Source of the DNA: Scolanthus callimorphus
Lineage: Eukaryota; Cnidaria; Anthozoa; Actiniaria; Edwardsiidae
NCBI GenBank assembly: GCA_033964015.1
Contig: CM066925.1
Location: forward strand, 8,664,204 to 8,728,203
DNA: 64,000 bases
Direction of reading: 5' to 3'
The translations under genes and the position numbers were made by a program. The notes under the pieces are model-generated. The model searched no databases and was not told the origin of the DNA. It saw only the letters and a program-made list of their open reading frames with translations. Every line of letters begins with the position of its first letter. Within the stretch, counting starts at the first letter, position 1. Of this stretch, positions 43,052-52,984 are shown piece by piece.

Positions 43052-43610
43052 GCGGTCTGCCAGCACGTGGCGCCATAATAATGTTGACAAGACGTCTTGA
43101 CCGGCACATGTAATGCATCGTTACAGATCGAACATTGCAGATTGTTCTGCATAACGGTGAACTGAACTGAGGTCTGCTGCGTTTTTTCAGGGGAAATGCT
43201 GGTTATGATCGATTTGGCTTTGTGCGCCTGCTGACGCTTTCTCTGTTTTCTGGGAAGGTTTTCGACCTTTATGAGCTTTCTTGGTTCGCCCCCCGTTTTT
43301 CATCTGAAGATCGGCAGAACATACTTTGCAGGATTGATCCACATGAATTCCCCAAAATATTGTTTGGCGAGCTTAATGGGTCCGATCTGAGGCAGACACA
43401 TAGCAGAGATTACAGATGCGCGGCGGATGAATTTCTGCCGCATCTTTGTCAATATTGAGATTAAAATGTTTCGCTAATAAGTCCTTGTATTCTGTGCACA
43501 AATAACTACCATCGTATCAAATGATGACATTTTTCCATTTGCATCCACAGATCCGACAAAGTGGTTTTAATTCAATGTTGGATGGACCAGGCAAAAGATT
43601 TCTGATTTTT
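43052..43610 (-). pseudogene. RAG1 N-terminal-like zinc region and first half of the RING
   Basis: In one frame broken by two stops: LKPLCRICGCKWK (about 43570-43535), YLCTEYKDLLAKHFNLNIDK, AAEIHPPRICNLC (43434-43401), SCKVCSADLQ, and a basic GGRTKKAHKGRKPSQKTEKA; after a one-base shift, NLQCSICNDALHVPVKTSCQ and HYYGATCW. In vertebrate RAG1 the same order is found: L-C-R-I-C-G, I-H-P-x-x-x-C-x-x-C, C-x-x-C, basic stretch, then a RING with S-C-x-H. The RING Cys after H-Y-Y is Gly here, a further sign of decay. The block ends at the TA before the inserted element. Confidence 0.65.
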
Positions 43611-43624
43611 TTTTACCAACATTG

Positions 43625-44365
43625 AAGGTGGAAGGGGGGGGGGGGGGGAAGGGGGAGAAGCGATGACAAATATTTGAGAGTAACATGTTGCTTTGATGAC
43701 AGGTCAAGTCAACAAATTATTCAAGATAACCTGTCGAGGATTGTAGCCTCGCGCAATTACAATTCATATTTGTATTTGTAAGTTAGATCGCGTAAAAACT
43801 GGATAGCACTCTTAAACCTTGCTGGACTGCCGTTTACAAGCTCATGGAAAATGATGCTAAAGTCTGGGAAATGCTTGTTGAATATATCATTTCTTGCCTT
43901 TGATAGCTTATAATTGGAACACAAGGGATCTTTACCAAATACCAATTCCACGATAAATTACCGGCATAAACCGACTTGACTCACATTTTGATATATCTAC
44001 ACTTACAGGTCATACAAAAAGAGTAAATCTATTTAATAAATACTCAAATATTGATATGGTTGAAATATTTGAATATTTCAACTGCCCGGTAAACTAAAAA
44101 GAGGTGTTGCTGAACAACATAAATTAAAGCAGGATCTAGAGTATGGGACCATTAGATGACACGGTCCATCTAAGCAATTAGTCGCCAAAAGCGACGTAAA
44201 TATCGGCGAATCAACGTTTAACTACGGAGCCCGAGACGACTAAATATTTTAGTAATATTATTCGAAGACTTTTAAGATTATCGACCGCGTTTAGGGGTAT
44301 TTTTTAATTCTCGTAATACGGTGCGCGCGCGATCCCCAATGCTTTCAATGTTATATTCGCAATAT
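43625..44365. other. No gene seen; G run at 43627-43648
   Basis: Sequence with a long G run (length unreliable) and no supported coding frame. Confidence 0.45.
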
Positions 44366-44367
44366 AG

Positions 44368-45071
44368 TCCGGTCAAATTAGCCCGAAAAAAACCCGAACC
44401 TGGAAAAAATTGCAACATGAGAAATTTTGATACTAACTGTTAAAACCATATGTAGGAATAACATATCCAAATTTCGTAGAAATCCGGCCGGGGGAAGTTG
44501 GTTAAATTTTTGGTTTTACCGGCGACGTCAAGGGCGCCTTTTGTTTTTCGGCGACACTGAAAACACAGAAGCTGGGAGAATGTTTATAGACTGTACAGAT
44601 GAAACCGGGGAAGATTTAACAAGGATTTTCGGTTGAAACAAATAATTTCTGAGCGATGAGTTACGGCTATGAACAGTTTATTTCTTTTATTCCTTTTATC
44701 GTATAATATTCGAACTTTAGTGTAGTGTACCACGCGGGAAATACAAGGATCATATGGGATTTGTCAAAACGCACGATTATTTAGGTATTATTTTGCAGAA
44801 TTGGTTATAAACAAGCACACAATTCACATCTATGCAATCACATTATGCATTAAAAATAAATTGCTCGATATCTCGTTCAATATCACACCGAGTTACGGCC
44901 CTACAGTCTATAGCCCTTAATTCGAATTGTTCGCTTTCATTGTCTAAGTGCCACCGAAAACAATGGGCTTTCCTTCGTGCAGACGGAAAACCCCAAATTT
45001 AACCAACTTCCCCCGAACGGATTTTCACAAAATTTGGACACGCAGGTTAAACGCTAAATTGACCGGACTAA
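44368..45071. mobile_element. TA-flanked element with long imperfect inverted repeats
   Basis: The ends are GTCCGGTCAAATTAGC and its inverted partner (GCTAAATTGACCGGAC), next to TA on both sides. Inner parts of the arms also match: GGGGGAAGTTGGTTAAATTT at about 44493 and its reverse complement at about 45000. TA flanks suggest a Tc1/mariner-type mobiliser. No transposase frame is visible inside. Confidence 0.75.
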
Positions 45072-45356
45072 TACAATTGACGTAAATTTAAACAATGTAT
45101 TGATGAAATGTCAAACTATGTGTCTGATAAGTGTGGTCACAATGTTGTGATCTCACATTTGTTTTATCATGATCTAATACGACAAGAAACGTTCAAAATA
45201 ACACCTTAAAGCCCCATAACATCTTCCCATAATCCATTGCGCGCGGTGGAATTTATATCCATGATATGCTTGACATCAAACTAAGAAAAGAGACTGAGAG
45301 GCCAATTGATAAATTAGTTTAAAGGCCCATCACGAACGGGGAGCCTTTGCGCCCGC

Positions 45357-45836
45357 CCAGAATGTCATGAACAAAAAAGTACGCAATTGGACGCATCGAG
45401 TTGGGAAGTCACTATATCCCAATGGTTGAAACCAGAACGGGCCCAAATACTTAGATTTTTTCAGAAAACTTCAAAGAAAAAAAGCTTATAAAAATTATTG
45501 CTGATTCGATCCTGGACCAACATCATTATAAACCCGAGACTCTAACCACTAGGCTACGAGGGAGTTTGCTGGTCAGGTCACTAATTTTATGGCATTTTAT
45601 GTAATTTATCATATATAGAACGAGGAATATACAGTAAAAATCATATCTAAAACAAACCAAAACCCCATCCTTACTCTAATCCCTAACAAATTACTGTTTT
45701 AGGACAGTTCTCTACACTTCTTGAATAAAATGAAGTATGATAGAAGATTTATATTAGATTTCTGGTTTCAACCATTGGGATATAGTGATTTCCATCGAGT
45801 TGCGTGAGTTGCTCATGACATTCTGTGACGTCATCT
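45357..45836. mobile_element. Inverted-repeat element enclosing a tRNA-like relic
   Basis: Arms of about 75 bases (AGAATGTCATGAACAAAAAA to CCCAATGGTTGAAACCAGAA) at 45357-45436 and inverted at 45757-45832 are clearly alignable. Between them, 45500-45571 on the minus strand reads GTAGCCTAGTGGTTAGAGTC and later AGGATCGAATC, like tRNA A and B boxes, but no cloverleaf closes. Confidence 0.7.
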
Positions 45837-45839
45837 GTG

Positions 45840-46420
45840 TACAGTCGAAGCTCTCGTAAGCGACCACCACGGGATCTGAAAATTGCGGTCGTTAACGGAG
45901 CTGGTCGCTTACGAGAACGGTTCTCGTAAGCGACAACCAAGCGGCTTCCTACTTGAACAATAGGTGTTGGTCGCTTACGAGAGCTTAGTACAATAAATCT
46001 AGAAAATATCATGTTATACTAATGCTTAAAATAGTTTGATTTATTTCCCGACTTTAATTAAGAATAGATAACCACAAATATGTACAGAGAAAATATGTAG
46101 ATAATAGCATTTCACTGGTGCAGCTTGTATCAGTTTACATATTTAAGAGGTGATGACTGATGTTTTAAAGACAAAAAGTACTTTGGTCGCTTATGAGAGC
46201 TTAAAAACAATAGAAAATCTCTGTTGGTGATTTGAAATTGTTGTCGCTAACGGAGCTGGTCGCATCGATAAGGCGGTCGCTTACGAGAGCTTGAAATAAC
46301 AGAGTTTATGTGACATTTCAAACGGGACATCGGGAAGAATCCCATTGTGTTTGACGGGAAAATGGTCGTTATGGGAGCTGGTCGCTTACGAGAGCGGTCG
46401 CACAGAGAGCTTTGACTGTA
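45840..46420. mobile_element. MITE with TACAGTCRAAGCTCTC ends
   Basis: The left end is TACAGTCGAAGCTCTCGTAA and the right end inverted is TACAGTCAAAGCTCTC. The inside repeats GGTCGCTTACGAGAGCTT in both orientations at least eight times. It is a non-autonomous DNA element with internal palindromic repeats. Confidence 0.8.
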
Positions 46421-46424
46421 TCTT

Positions 46425-46725
46425 TTACAGCACATACGCACAAAAACGAGATCTATTTGTTTTATACAACAACAAACAGGGATTTTTGTCAACCGTGTAT
46501 CTGTACTCTTATAGCAACATGGCTCTCGACCAATCAGAGCGCGCGATTTACTAGTGTTGTTTTATAATTATGGATAACAGGACTCTATTCTGTCCGATTA
46601 AGAAAAAATTGGATGAGAAAATGCAGAGGAACACCGAAATTGTACGAGGCCGATAAAAAATTGTTCACTCCCCTATGTTCAGTTATCATTATTTATCAGT
46701 GCGTTGTCCATTGACACCATGATTA
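46425..46725. other. No gene seen (3' flank of the PLA2 gene)
   Basis: AT-rich sequence just downstream of the PLA2 stop codon; it should hold its 3' UTR. AATAAAAC-like signals on the minus strand are weak (TTTATTGATAAATAAT region at 46690), so the poly(A) site is not assigned. Confidence 0.4.
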
Positions 46726-46726
46726 G

Positions 46727-46857
46727 CTAGCAGCTATCTTTATCATAATCTCCATATCTAGATAGATCCATCTTATCAAGATTTCGTTTAAAGCACTTCG
46801 CGGCGTTAACATCACACTGGCACAAGGCTTTCTCGCAACCGTCGTTTTCCGGAGTTT
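46727..46857 (-). CDS. PLA2 exon 4 (second catalytic Asp, C-terminus)
   Basis: After a T-rich TTTTTGGTTGCAG acceptor the exon supplies the rest of a Glu codon, then TPENDGCEKALCQCDVNAAK and ends KDSC before TAG at 46727-46729. Length 131, phase 1 in. Confidence 0.9.
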
Positions 46858-49800
46858 CTGCAACCAAAAAAAAAAATTTCATGAAACTTCGTTAACACTT
46901 AGTCCAACTGACTTAAAATATAATTAACTGAGGTTCGTCCAAAAATACCAGCAACTTGTTTTTTTGCGCGGGGTTGATCTCTCGAGGAACAGGTCCATTT
47001 AAGCTCAGATATTATTTAAAGTATTAACGCTAATGGAGATCTGATAATGCGTACATATTGCCTAAAGATACCTGCTTATATTTTCCAAGATTGAAGTTCC
47101 TAAACGTATCAAAAAGTATACGGATTCAACGAAAACGCGTTAGTGTGAAAGGGGTCTAAGTTCTTAGAAGTTCGAAATACGGAATTTTAGTTGAGAATGA
47201 GTTGTACATAAAAATATGATATATACATTAAAAACTGCAATTTTCATGATTCTGTGCACCATGCTTTACGCCAACAAACCGCGGTTTGGCTTCCGTCAAT
47301 CAAACCTTTGACGTCGGCAAACTCACAAAACATGCGTTTTGATTGACTTTGGTTTGATTGACGAAAGCCAAAACGCAGTTTGGCGTTCGGAAATGTTGGA
47401 ACAAATAGGAGGGAACAAAAATCTAACGAGGATCTAACAAGTAAGATATAACAAGTGTCCACGTGCAGGGACGTATCGTAGAAGTTGTTAAGTCAATCTG
47501 ACAAAAAGCGAGAATTATTGCGGGCTAGAAAAGTGATGGGAGGGACAGAACGCAAACATAATCCAAAATTAACAACAGGCAGGGTTCGTACGGGTCCTGG
47601 AAAACCAGGAAAATGCTTGAATTTGAAAATTCAGAATTCCAGAGCTGGAAAGTCCTGGAATCTTAATTGAGCTCCTTGAAAGTCCTGAAAATGGATCACA
47701 CAAACAATAACCGAGTGTAAACTGGCAGAAAATGAGCATCCTGTTTTTTTTTGTCCATCAACATTCCATTTCATCATATTTGTAATATCCAATAATTTCT
47801 TACAGGTTTCTTGATTACTCATTGATGTGTATATCTTTATTCTTTGAGAAAACTTTCAAACTAACTCTCAAACTAAGGGGTGGACCATTAGAAGTTGGGG
47901 GAGGGGGGGTGGCAATTCCCAAAAAAAAAATTCGCGCAAGGCCAATCCTTCAAAAAAAAAATCTTGCAGAGATTCAAACTAGGAAATAAAAATCCTACAA
48001 AGACATGGCTTGGGTTCTCATTAAAAAGATGTCTTAAGTAGTTATTCCAGCAACTTCTCTTTTGCATTTTTCTACTTCACTTCATAAACATTTCGGCGCG
48101 CTTCGCGCGCATTAAAAATGTCATCAAATAATTAGTGTCATCAAATATTTATTTAAGACACTGCCACTCGCGCCGTTTACAAGAACAAGTGTATCTTGCC
48201 GAGGAAAAACAAACTCTCCCAAAGAGATGCCCTGCAGTGATAGGCCTGGCAGGCAGTCACTATGTTCGAAAGAAGAACACTTAGGTAAGCGTGAGTTCGA
48301 CGTTACACGTATAGAAATTCGTCATGTGGACGGCTTCACACAATGAATAATAATAATTTCGTAATTTGCGGCATCAATCATAAAAACCTACAGGCATTGT
48401 TTACTATACACAAAAGACAGAACGTTTGTCTACCCATACTCTGAGGCTTGATGAAATGCGTTTATAAAAATTCGAGCGCGTTTCGGAAGAAAAAGACCTC
48501 TACCATGTCAAATAGGGGCCGGGGGATGGCGAAAACGTTTAACAGCTTCATTCTTTTTTAACGGCAACAAACAAAAATATATCATAAGAAATTAAATTTG
48601 TTGTATCTATACATACAGCAACAAGATTTTCTTAATCCATTTCTGAACCAATATAGTATAAGAAAATTTTGTGGATTTGTTGATGCGGATTTGGACGGCC
48701 AGTGGGAACGGAACGCCACGGGAACAGGTAGTGCTCGATGCGCAAGATACCCCTCGTAAGTTTATCCTTTTCCACTTTTTTTTGTGTGTGTCTGCGAAAA
48801 AAAAAATCGTACATGGCCTTCGAGTCCGAAAAAATCATTCCTGCACAACCTGATCCCCGAAAAAAAAAAATCATATGCAAAAATATTGCCACCCCCCCCT
48901 CCCCCAATTTCTAATGGTCCACCCCTAACCTGTGTACGATGTCTACCACAAAAAACCCATAAATGCTTACCGCATTGTTCACAATTCTTTAGTTCGTACG
49001 TGTCCCAGTATGTTTGTCCCGGCCATGGACACTGGCCGTCGGCAGCGTTGTCATAGCAATTGTCATGGACCTTGCAGCACCTATAAAGGTCAATATAGAT
49101 CACAACAGGGTTGTGGAAATCCTGGAATATCCCGAATTTTTATTTCCTTCCTGGAAAATCCTTGAAAGTCCTGGAATTTTAAGGAAAATCCTGGGAAACT
49201 CCTAGAAAAATGTTTCAACTCAAATGTGGTTGAATCTGTCAGTTTCGTGAATCTCAATTATGCTACAGACTATGACATCCAATAAAAACCACTTCCTGGA
49301 AAACTTTTTTTCTTTGTCGTCCAGAAAGCTCACGAAGCCTTTCACAATTGACCGATCCTGCTTATTTTTCTACTCCCTAGTTACAGTTGCTACGTCGGAC
49401 AAGCCAAAATTTTATTTCGGCACAAAGCATGGAAAATACACCGATTGCAGGAAGGTGTTAGAACTTAGCTCAAAGTATCTTAGCTCAAAGAGTTTGAGTG
49501 GAGATGGCCGAATTCCTTTCATTCTTTCCTTCTTTACGTGAATTTTGAGAAGAAAAGACATCATTTTTTAAGCGTATGTAGCTCCAAGAACAGACGAAAA
49601 GAAGGATGTTTAGAACTCCTGGAAAGAGTAGGTATAATCAGGATGGTTTGCACAAACAGTGTGAAACGGATTTCTCGAGGAGGTTTCCTCGAGTGCGAAA
49701 AATTGCCTGCTCTGACCATCACAAATATGATAACGTGTATATACAAGGAGTGAACTGAAGGCGCTACAAAAAATAAGCGCGAGCAAGGAAAATAATATGC

Positions 49801-52800
49801 TAGTTACATACAACGTTTGCATCTCTCGGCTTCTGTTCTTTTCTGCCTTTTATCCTATTTGCTTATATTTTTGCGGACATTGGATCCAGAGACATCGCTG
49901 TTCGAGTTTCTCATCTTTCACTTTACAAGGTCGGTATTTACAAGGTTATACATACTGGTCTATCTCGTCCACAGGGTTCCCATTGCCACCCATCCCACAC
50001 CAACAGCCATAGCCAATGAACTCCGTCCCCTTGAGGTTTGTCTCTTGCAATTGGCAACGCACCGTCTTTGCGAACTCGAACAGAGATCGCTTGTTTACAG
50101 AACGCTTGTTCACCTGCAACAGACACAAGTCATCGGCTACTGTAAAATCCGCTTATATAGCCTGCTAGCCAGCTCTCCAGTGTTTTTTTTTTTTTTTCGG
50201 ACTTTTGATTTTTGGGCGCGCGGGATTCCTGTGTTGCGGGGGGATAGAAGAGAAAGAACACAGGAATCCCGCGCCAAAAAATCAAATATTCGAAAAAACC
50301 CACTGGAGAGCCGGCTAGTAGGCTACTGCTTATAAGAAACTTATAAAGATTTTTCTAAATTGGTTCTTTTTTTTTTTACTCTTTTATTTCACTTTTAAGG
50401 CATCACATTCATCACCCAAACCCATATACATTTCGCTTTTTTCTTTTCACTTGTGTTTTACATAAATGTAACTTTTTGATTTAAACACTTTTTTACACTT
50501 TGAATTTTCGTTCTTGGTATAACATAACGCGAAAAAGAAACACTACAAGACACTACAACATAGTACAAGATCCCACATTTTTTCATTTTTTCAAGATGAA
50601 AAGGTAGGTTATTATAGAAATGCCGTCTAGTGGGATCTTAACGCCTACTTCGTGCGCAAAAATGACCACAAAATTTAGCGGTCCTTTCCCTTACTTTCTA
50701 TAAAACGGCCAATAATGCCTAAAAATATAAACTACTCGGACGACTGATAGGACTATACCGGCTGCTTTCCCTCTCGTAAACAAAGAAAGAATTAACGCCT
50801 ACTCCGTGCCAAAAAATGTCTACAAAATTTTGCGGTTTTTCCCTTATTTTCTTTTAAACGGCCAATAATGCCTAACAATAATATATAGATTTAGCCACTG
50901 GCTAAAAGCGGAGCTCCCCGTTACATATTTTTATATAAGGGTGCGTTCATTACATTATCAGTCCTGCAAAAGATTCGTGATGTATCGCGACGTCACTTGC
51001 TACAGAAAACATTCTTCTTGTTCTCCATTGCATACTTGCAAATCGTTGGCATTTTATGTTGGCATTTAAAAGAGTAATCGATGAAGTCATGTGACGTGAC
51101 CATGGTAGTGCACCCCCCTTGTCTCCAAAATAACTTTACCCAAGTTTGCTCACCTAGCGATGTTGCGTTCTTGAGATATTGACTTTTCTAGTTTTGATGA
51201 CGCCATCGATGACGTCATGTCACGTGACCTTGGTAGTGCACCCCCCTTGTCTCCAAAATAATTTTACCCAAGTTTGGCCACCTAGCGATGTTGCCTTCTT
51301 GAGATATTGACTTTTCTAGTTTTGATGACGTCACTCCGGACGGACACACACAACCGGAAGTCCATTTAACAATTAGACCTCAAGGCCGAATGGTCTATTG
51401 ATATCATAGCACATGAGGACGAGAGGTCTAATTGTTTTAGTATAAACCAACTAGTTGGTCGGTTTTGGCAATGAATTCCATTATTTTGTTGAAAAAATCA
51501 AGTTTTCTTGCAAAAGAAAGGTGGTGGTTTTGCCAGACACGGTCTATCACTAATAGACCATTAGTAGCTCAGCCAATCAGAATGCAGGATTTGTAATAGA
51601 CAGAACAGAATTGGTCGATGCATATACACTTTTGTTTTGTTACTTTTTCTCCTGCATGTAGCTATGGGGCTCCGCTACGCGGGCGCCTTCGGCGGGAGCT
51701 TCGGCCTTCGGCGGGAGCTCCGCTATAAACGACTCGGACGAGTGATAGGACTACACCGGCTGCTTTCCCTCTCGTAAACAAAAAAAGAATTAACGCCTAG
51801 TCCGTGCCCAAAAATGCCTACAAAAGTTAGCGGTCCTTTCACTTATTTTCTATAAAACGGCCAATAATGCCTAAAAATATAAACGACTCGGACGAGTGAT
51901 TAGGACTATACGGGCTGCTTTCCTTCTCGTCAACAAAAAATAATTAACGCTTACTCAGTGCCCAAAAATTCCTACAAAAGTTAGCGGTCCTTTCACTTAT
52001 TTTCTATAAAACGGCCAATGATGCCTGAAAATATAAACTACTCGGACGAGTGATAGGACTATACGGGCTGCTTTCCTTCTCGTCAACAAAAAATAATTAA
52101 CGCTTACTCCGTGCCCAAAAATGCCTACAAAAGTTAGCGGTCCTTTCACGTATTTTCTATCAAACGGCCAATAATGCCTAAAAATATAAACGACTCGGAC
52201 GAGTGATAGGACTATACGGGCTGCTTTCCTTCTCGTCAACAAAAAATAATTTACGCTTACTCCGTGCCCAAAAATGCCTACAAAAGTTAGCGGTCCTTTC
52301 ACTTATTTTCTATAAAACGGCCAATAATGCCTAAAATATAAACTACTCGGACGAGTGATAGGACTATACGGGCTGCTTTCCTTCTCGTCAACAAAAAATA
52401 ATTAACGCTTACTCCGTGTCCGAAAATGCCTACAAAAGTTAGCGTTCCTTTCACTTATTTTCTATAAAACGGCCAATAATGCCTAAAAATATAAACGACT
52501 CGGACGAGTGATAGGACTATACGGGCTGCTTTCCTTCTCATAAACAAAGAAAGAATTAATACTGGCCGTGTGCGCTCCCCAGCTCTGGAATACACTTCCA
52601 AAAGAGCTGAGGGAGTGCCAGCTTTTAAAATGTTTTAAGAATGGGTTGAATACTTTTTTATTTAGGAAAGCATATTTGTTGGGCTAAACTGATAGAACCA
52701 AATATCATAAATTATTATTATTATTATTTTATTATTATCCTTTCTTTTAGTTCATCGTGTAAATTAATTTTAGATTTTAATTTACAGACTGTAAAGCGCG

Positions 52801-52931
52801 AGTGGGCTTTCAGGAACTCGCGCTATATAAATTGTATATATTATTATTATTATTACCTTGTTAGAGGGCAGTGCCATAGAGAACCCTACAAAGAGGATAG
52901 TTCCAAGTGCCAGTATAAAACTGTTCTTCAT
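46727..52931 (-). CDS. Secreted phospholipase A2, four exons, complete
   Basis: Exons 52857-52931, 49956-50113, 48971-49080 and 46727-46857 join in phase (0, 2, 1) into 157 residues. Residues 1-20 form a signal peptide (MKNSFILALGTILFVGF); two Lys-Arg sites (28-29, 33-34) suggest propeptide cleavage. The mature part has the calcium loop YGCWCGMGG (60-68), the catalytic C-C-x-x-H-D (H83, D84) and the second catalytic Asp in CQCDVNAAKCF (D130). Fourteen cysteines remain after the signal peptide, enough for seven disulfides, and Tyr60 to His83 spacing equals that of pancreatic-type enzymes. The enzyme cleaves the sn-2 ester of phospholipids outside the cell with calcium. In cnidarians such enzymes serve digestion, defence or venom; the sequence does not say which. 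All catalytic residues are intact. Confidence 0.9.
47264..47392. repeat. Hairpin MITE in PLA2 intron 3
   Basis: TTACGCCAACAAACCGCGGT and TTGGCTTCCGTCAATCAAAC are mirrored by GTTTGATTGACGAAAGCCAA and ACGCAGTTTGGCGTTCGG. Confidence 0.75.
47583..47700. repeat. Dispersed CCTGGAAAATCCTTGAAAGTC repeat, copy 1
   Basis: GGTCCTGGAAAACCAGGAAAATG and TTGAAAGTCCTGAAAATGG are shared in style with 49105-49215 (GAAAATCCTTGAAAGTCCTG), on either side of PLA2 exon 3. Confidence 0.6.
47874..48930. mobile_element. ~1-kb inverted-repeat element in PLA2 intron 3
   Basis: The left end AAGGGGTGGACCATTAGAAG followed by TTGGGGGAGGGGGGGTGGCAA is matched inverted by TTGCCACCCCCCCCTCCCCCAATTT and CTAATGGTCCACCCCT at 48888-48928. 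No transposase frame is present. Its right end is only about 40 bases from the exon 3 donor. Confidence 0.75.
48971..49080 (-). CDS. PLA2 exon 3 (catalytic His-Asp)
   Basis: A TTTATAG acceptor precedes CCKVHDNCYDNA; the exon ends ELKNCEQC plus one base before GTAAGC. Beyond the donor the frame stays open for a while into a MITE, which should not be counted as protein. Confidence 0.9.
49105..49215. repeat. Dispersed CCTGGAAAATCCTTGAAAGTC repeat, copy 2
   Basis: Located in PLA2 intron 2, some 25 bases from the exon 3 acceptor; see the matching copy at 47583-47700. Confidence 0.55.
49956..50113 (-). CDS. PLA2 exon 2 (propeptide and calcium loop)
   Basis: A TGTCTGTTGCAG acceptor precedes VNKRSVNKRS; the exon ends in the GGNGNPVDEID segment with two bases before a GTATGT donor. 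Length 158, phase 0 in and 2 out. Confidence 0.9.
50164..50313. repeat. Foldback element at the PLA2 exon 2 acceptor side
   Basis: AGCTCTCCAGTG, a T run, and GGCGCGCGGGATTCCTGTGT are mirrored by ACACAGGAATCCCGCGCC and CCACTGGAGAGCCGGCTAG. It lies in intron 1, 50 bases upstream of exon 2. Confidence 0.8.
50600..52560. repeat. ~153-bp satellite array in PLA2 intron 1
   Basis: ACTCGGACGAGTGATAGGAC stands at 51732, 51886, 52040, 52193, 52345 and 52498, a period of 152-154 bases, with a further diverged unit at 50733. Each unit carries CCAATAATGCCTAAAAATAT and TTAGCGGTCCTTTCAC. The array is interrupted by the element at 50889-51721; without it the unit at 50733 would be about one period from that at 51732. 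Because 153 is a multiple of three, a frame stays open across units (51997-52302) without being a gene. Confidence 0.92.
50889..51721 (-). mobile_element. ~830-bp element inserted in the satellite, TA flanks
   Basis: It is bounded by TATAGATTTAGCCACTGGCT ... AAAGCGGAGCTCC on the left and GGGAGCTCCGC then TATAAACG on the right, the same ends as the 229-bp insert at 42821-43049 in the opposite orientation. Inside is a 128-bp-period direct repeat (51094-51345, CCCCTTGTCTCCAAAATAA) and TTAGACCTCAAGGCCGAATG with an inverted partner. The satellite sequence resumes after it, so it is an insertion. Confidence 0.7.
52561..52856 (+). mobile_element. 5'-truncated LINE 3' end (CR1/L2-like)
   Basis: The plus-strand frame reads APQLWNTLPKELRECQLLKC and NGLNTFLFRKAYLLG then stop, the usual C-terminal end of CR1/L2-type LINE ORF2 proteins. 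A 3' UTR with GCGCGAGTGGGC and CGCGCTATATAAATTG follows, then a TATTATTATT tail ending exactly at the PLA2 exon 1 donor. Confidence 0.75.
52857..52931 (-). CDS. PLA2 exon 1 (signal peptide)
   Basis: The ATG at 52931 opens 25 codons to AAG and a GTAATA donor. The hydrophobic core LALGTILFVGF and the A-L-P after it fit a cleaved signal. The intron side of the donor is the ATT-repeat tail of a LINE fragment. Confidence 0.85.
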
Positions 52932-52984
52932 CTTGCCGCAATTTTTTTTTTTGATATCGCACCCCTAACTTACAGATCCTTTGA

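Larger units (their letters stand above)
40111..43620 (-). pseudogene. RAG1-like transposase gene, multi-exon, degraded
   Basis: A chain of minus-strand blocks follows the order of RAG1. N-terminal half: LCRICG, then LLAKHFNLNIDKDA and IHPPRICNLC, then CKVC, a Lys/Arg-rich linker, a RING finger (CSICND ... CPFC) and a second zinc motif (CRRC ... HIC). Core half: KLYIKLGGDHGQQSMKFAF and FSIFEDKDTRNNL (two acidic residues placed like the first two RAG1/Transib catalytic Asp), HCLWCEV (like the C-x-x-C inside the RAG1 core) and a Leu-rich C-terminal part. Damage: TGA at 43517-43519, TAA at 43373-43375, TAA at 41209-41211, frameshifts near 43190 and 42091, and an inserted element at 42821-43049. 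The region holding the third catalytic Glu is not seen. RAG1 makes V(D)J recombination breaks in jawed vertebrates and derives from a Transib-like transposon. Confidence 0.65.

Noticed and set aside
45500..45571. tRNA gene on the minus strand
   Set aside because: A- and B-box-like sequences are present but acceptor and anticodon stems do not form; treated as a SINE or tRNA relic.
48762..48970. C-terminal extension of the PLA2 exon 3 frame
   Set aside because: A GTAAGC donor ends the exon at 48971; the extension reads into a MITE and would remove the essential second catalytic Asp, which exon 4 supplies.
51997..52302. 101-codon frame with an internal 51-residue repeat
   Set aside because: It follows from the satellite period being a multiple of three; it has no start or splice context and lies in the PLA2 intron.
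46727..52931. Calling the PLA2 a venom toxin
   Set aside because: Sequence alone does not separate venom from digestive or defensive secreted PLA2; only the enzyme class is supported.
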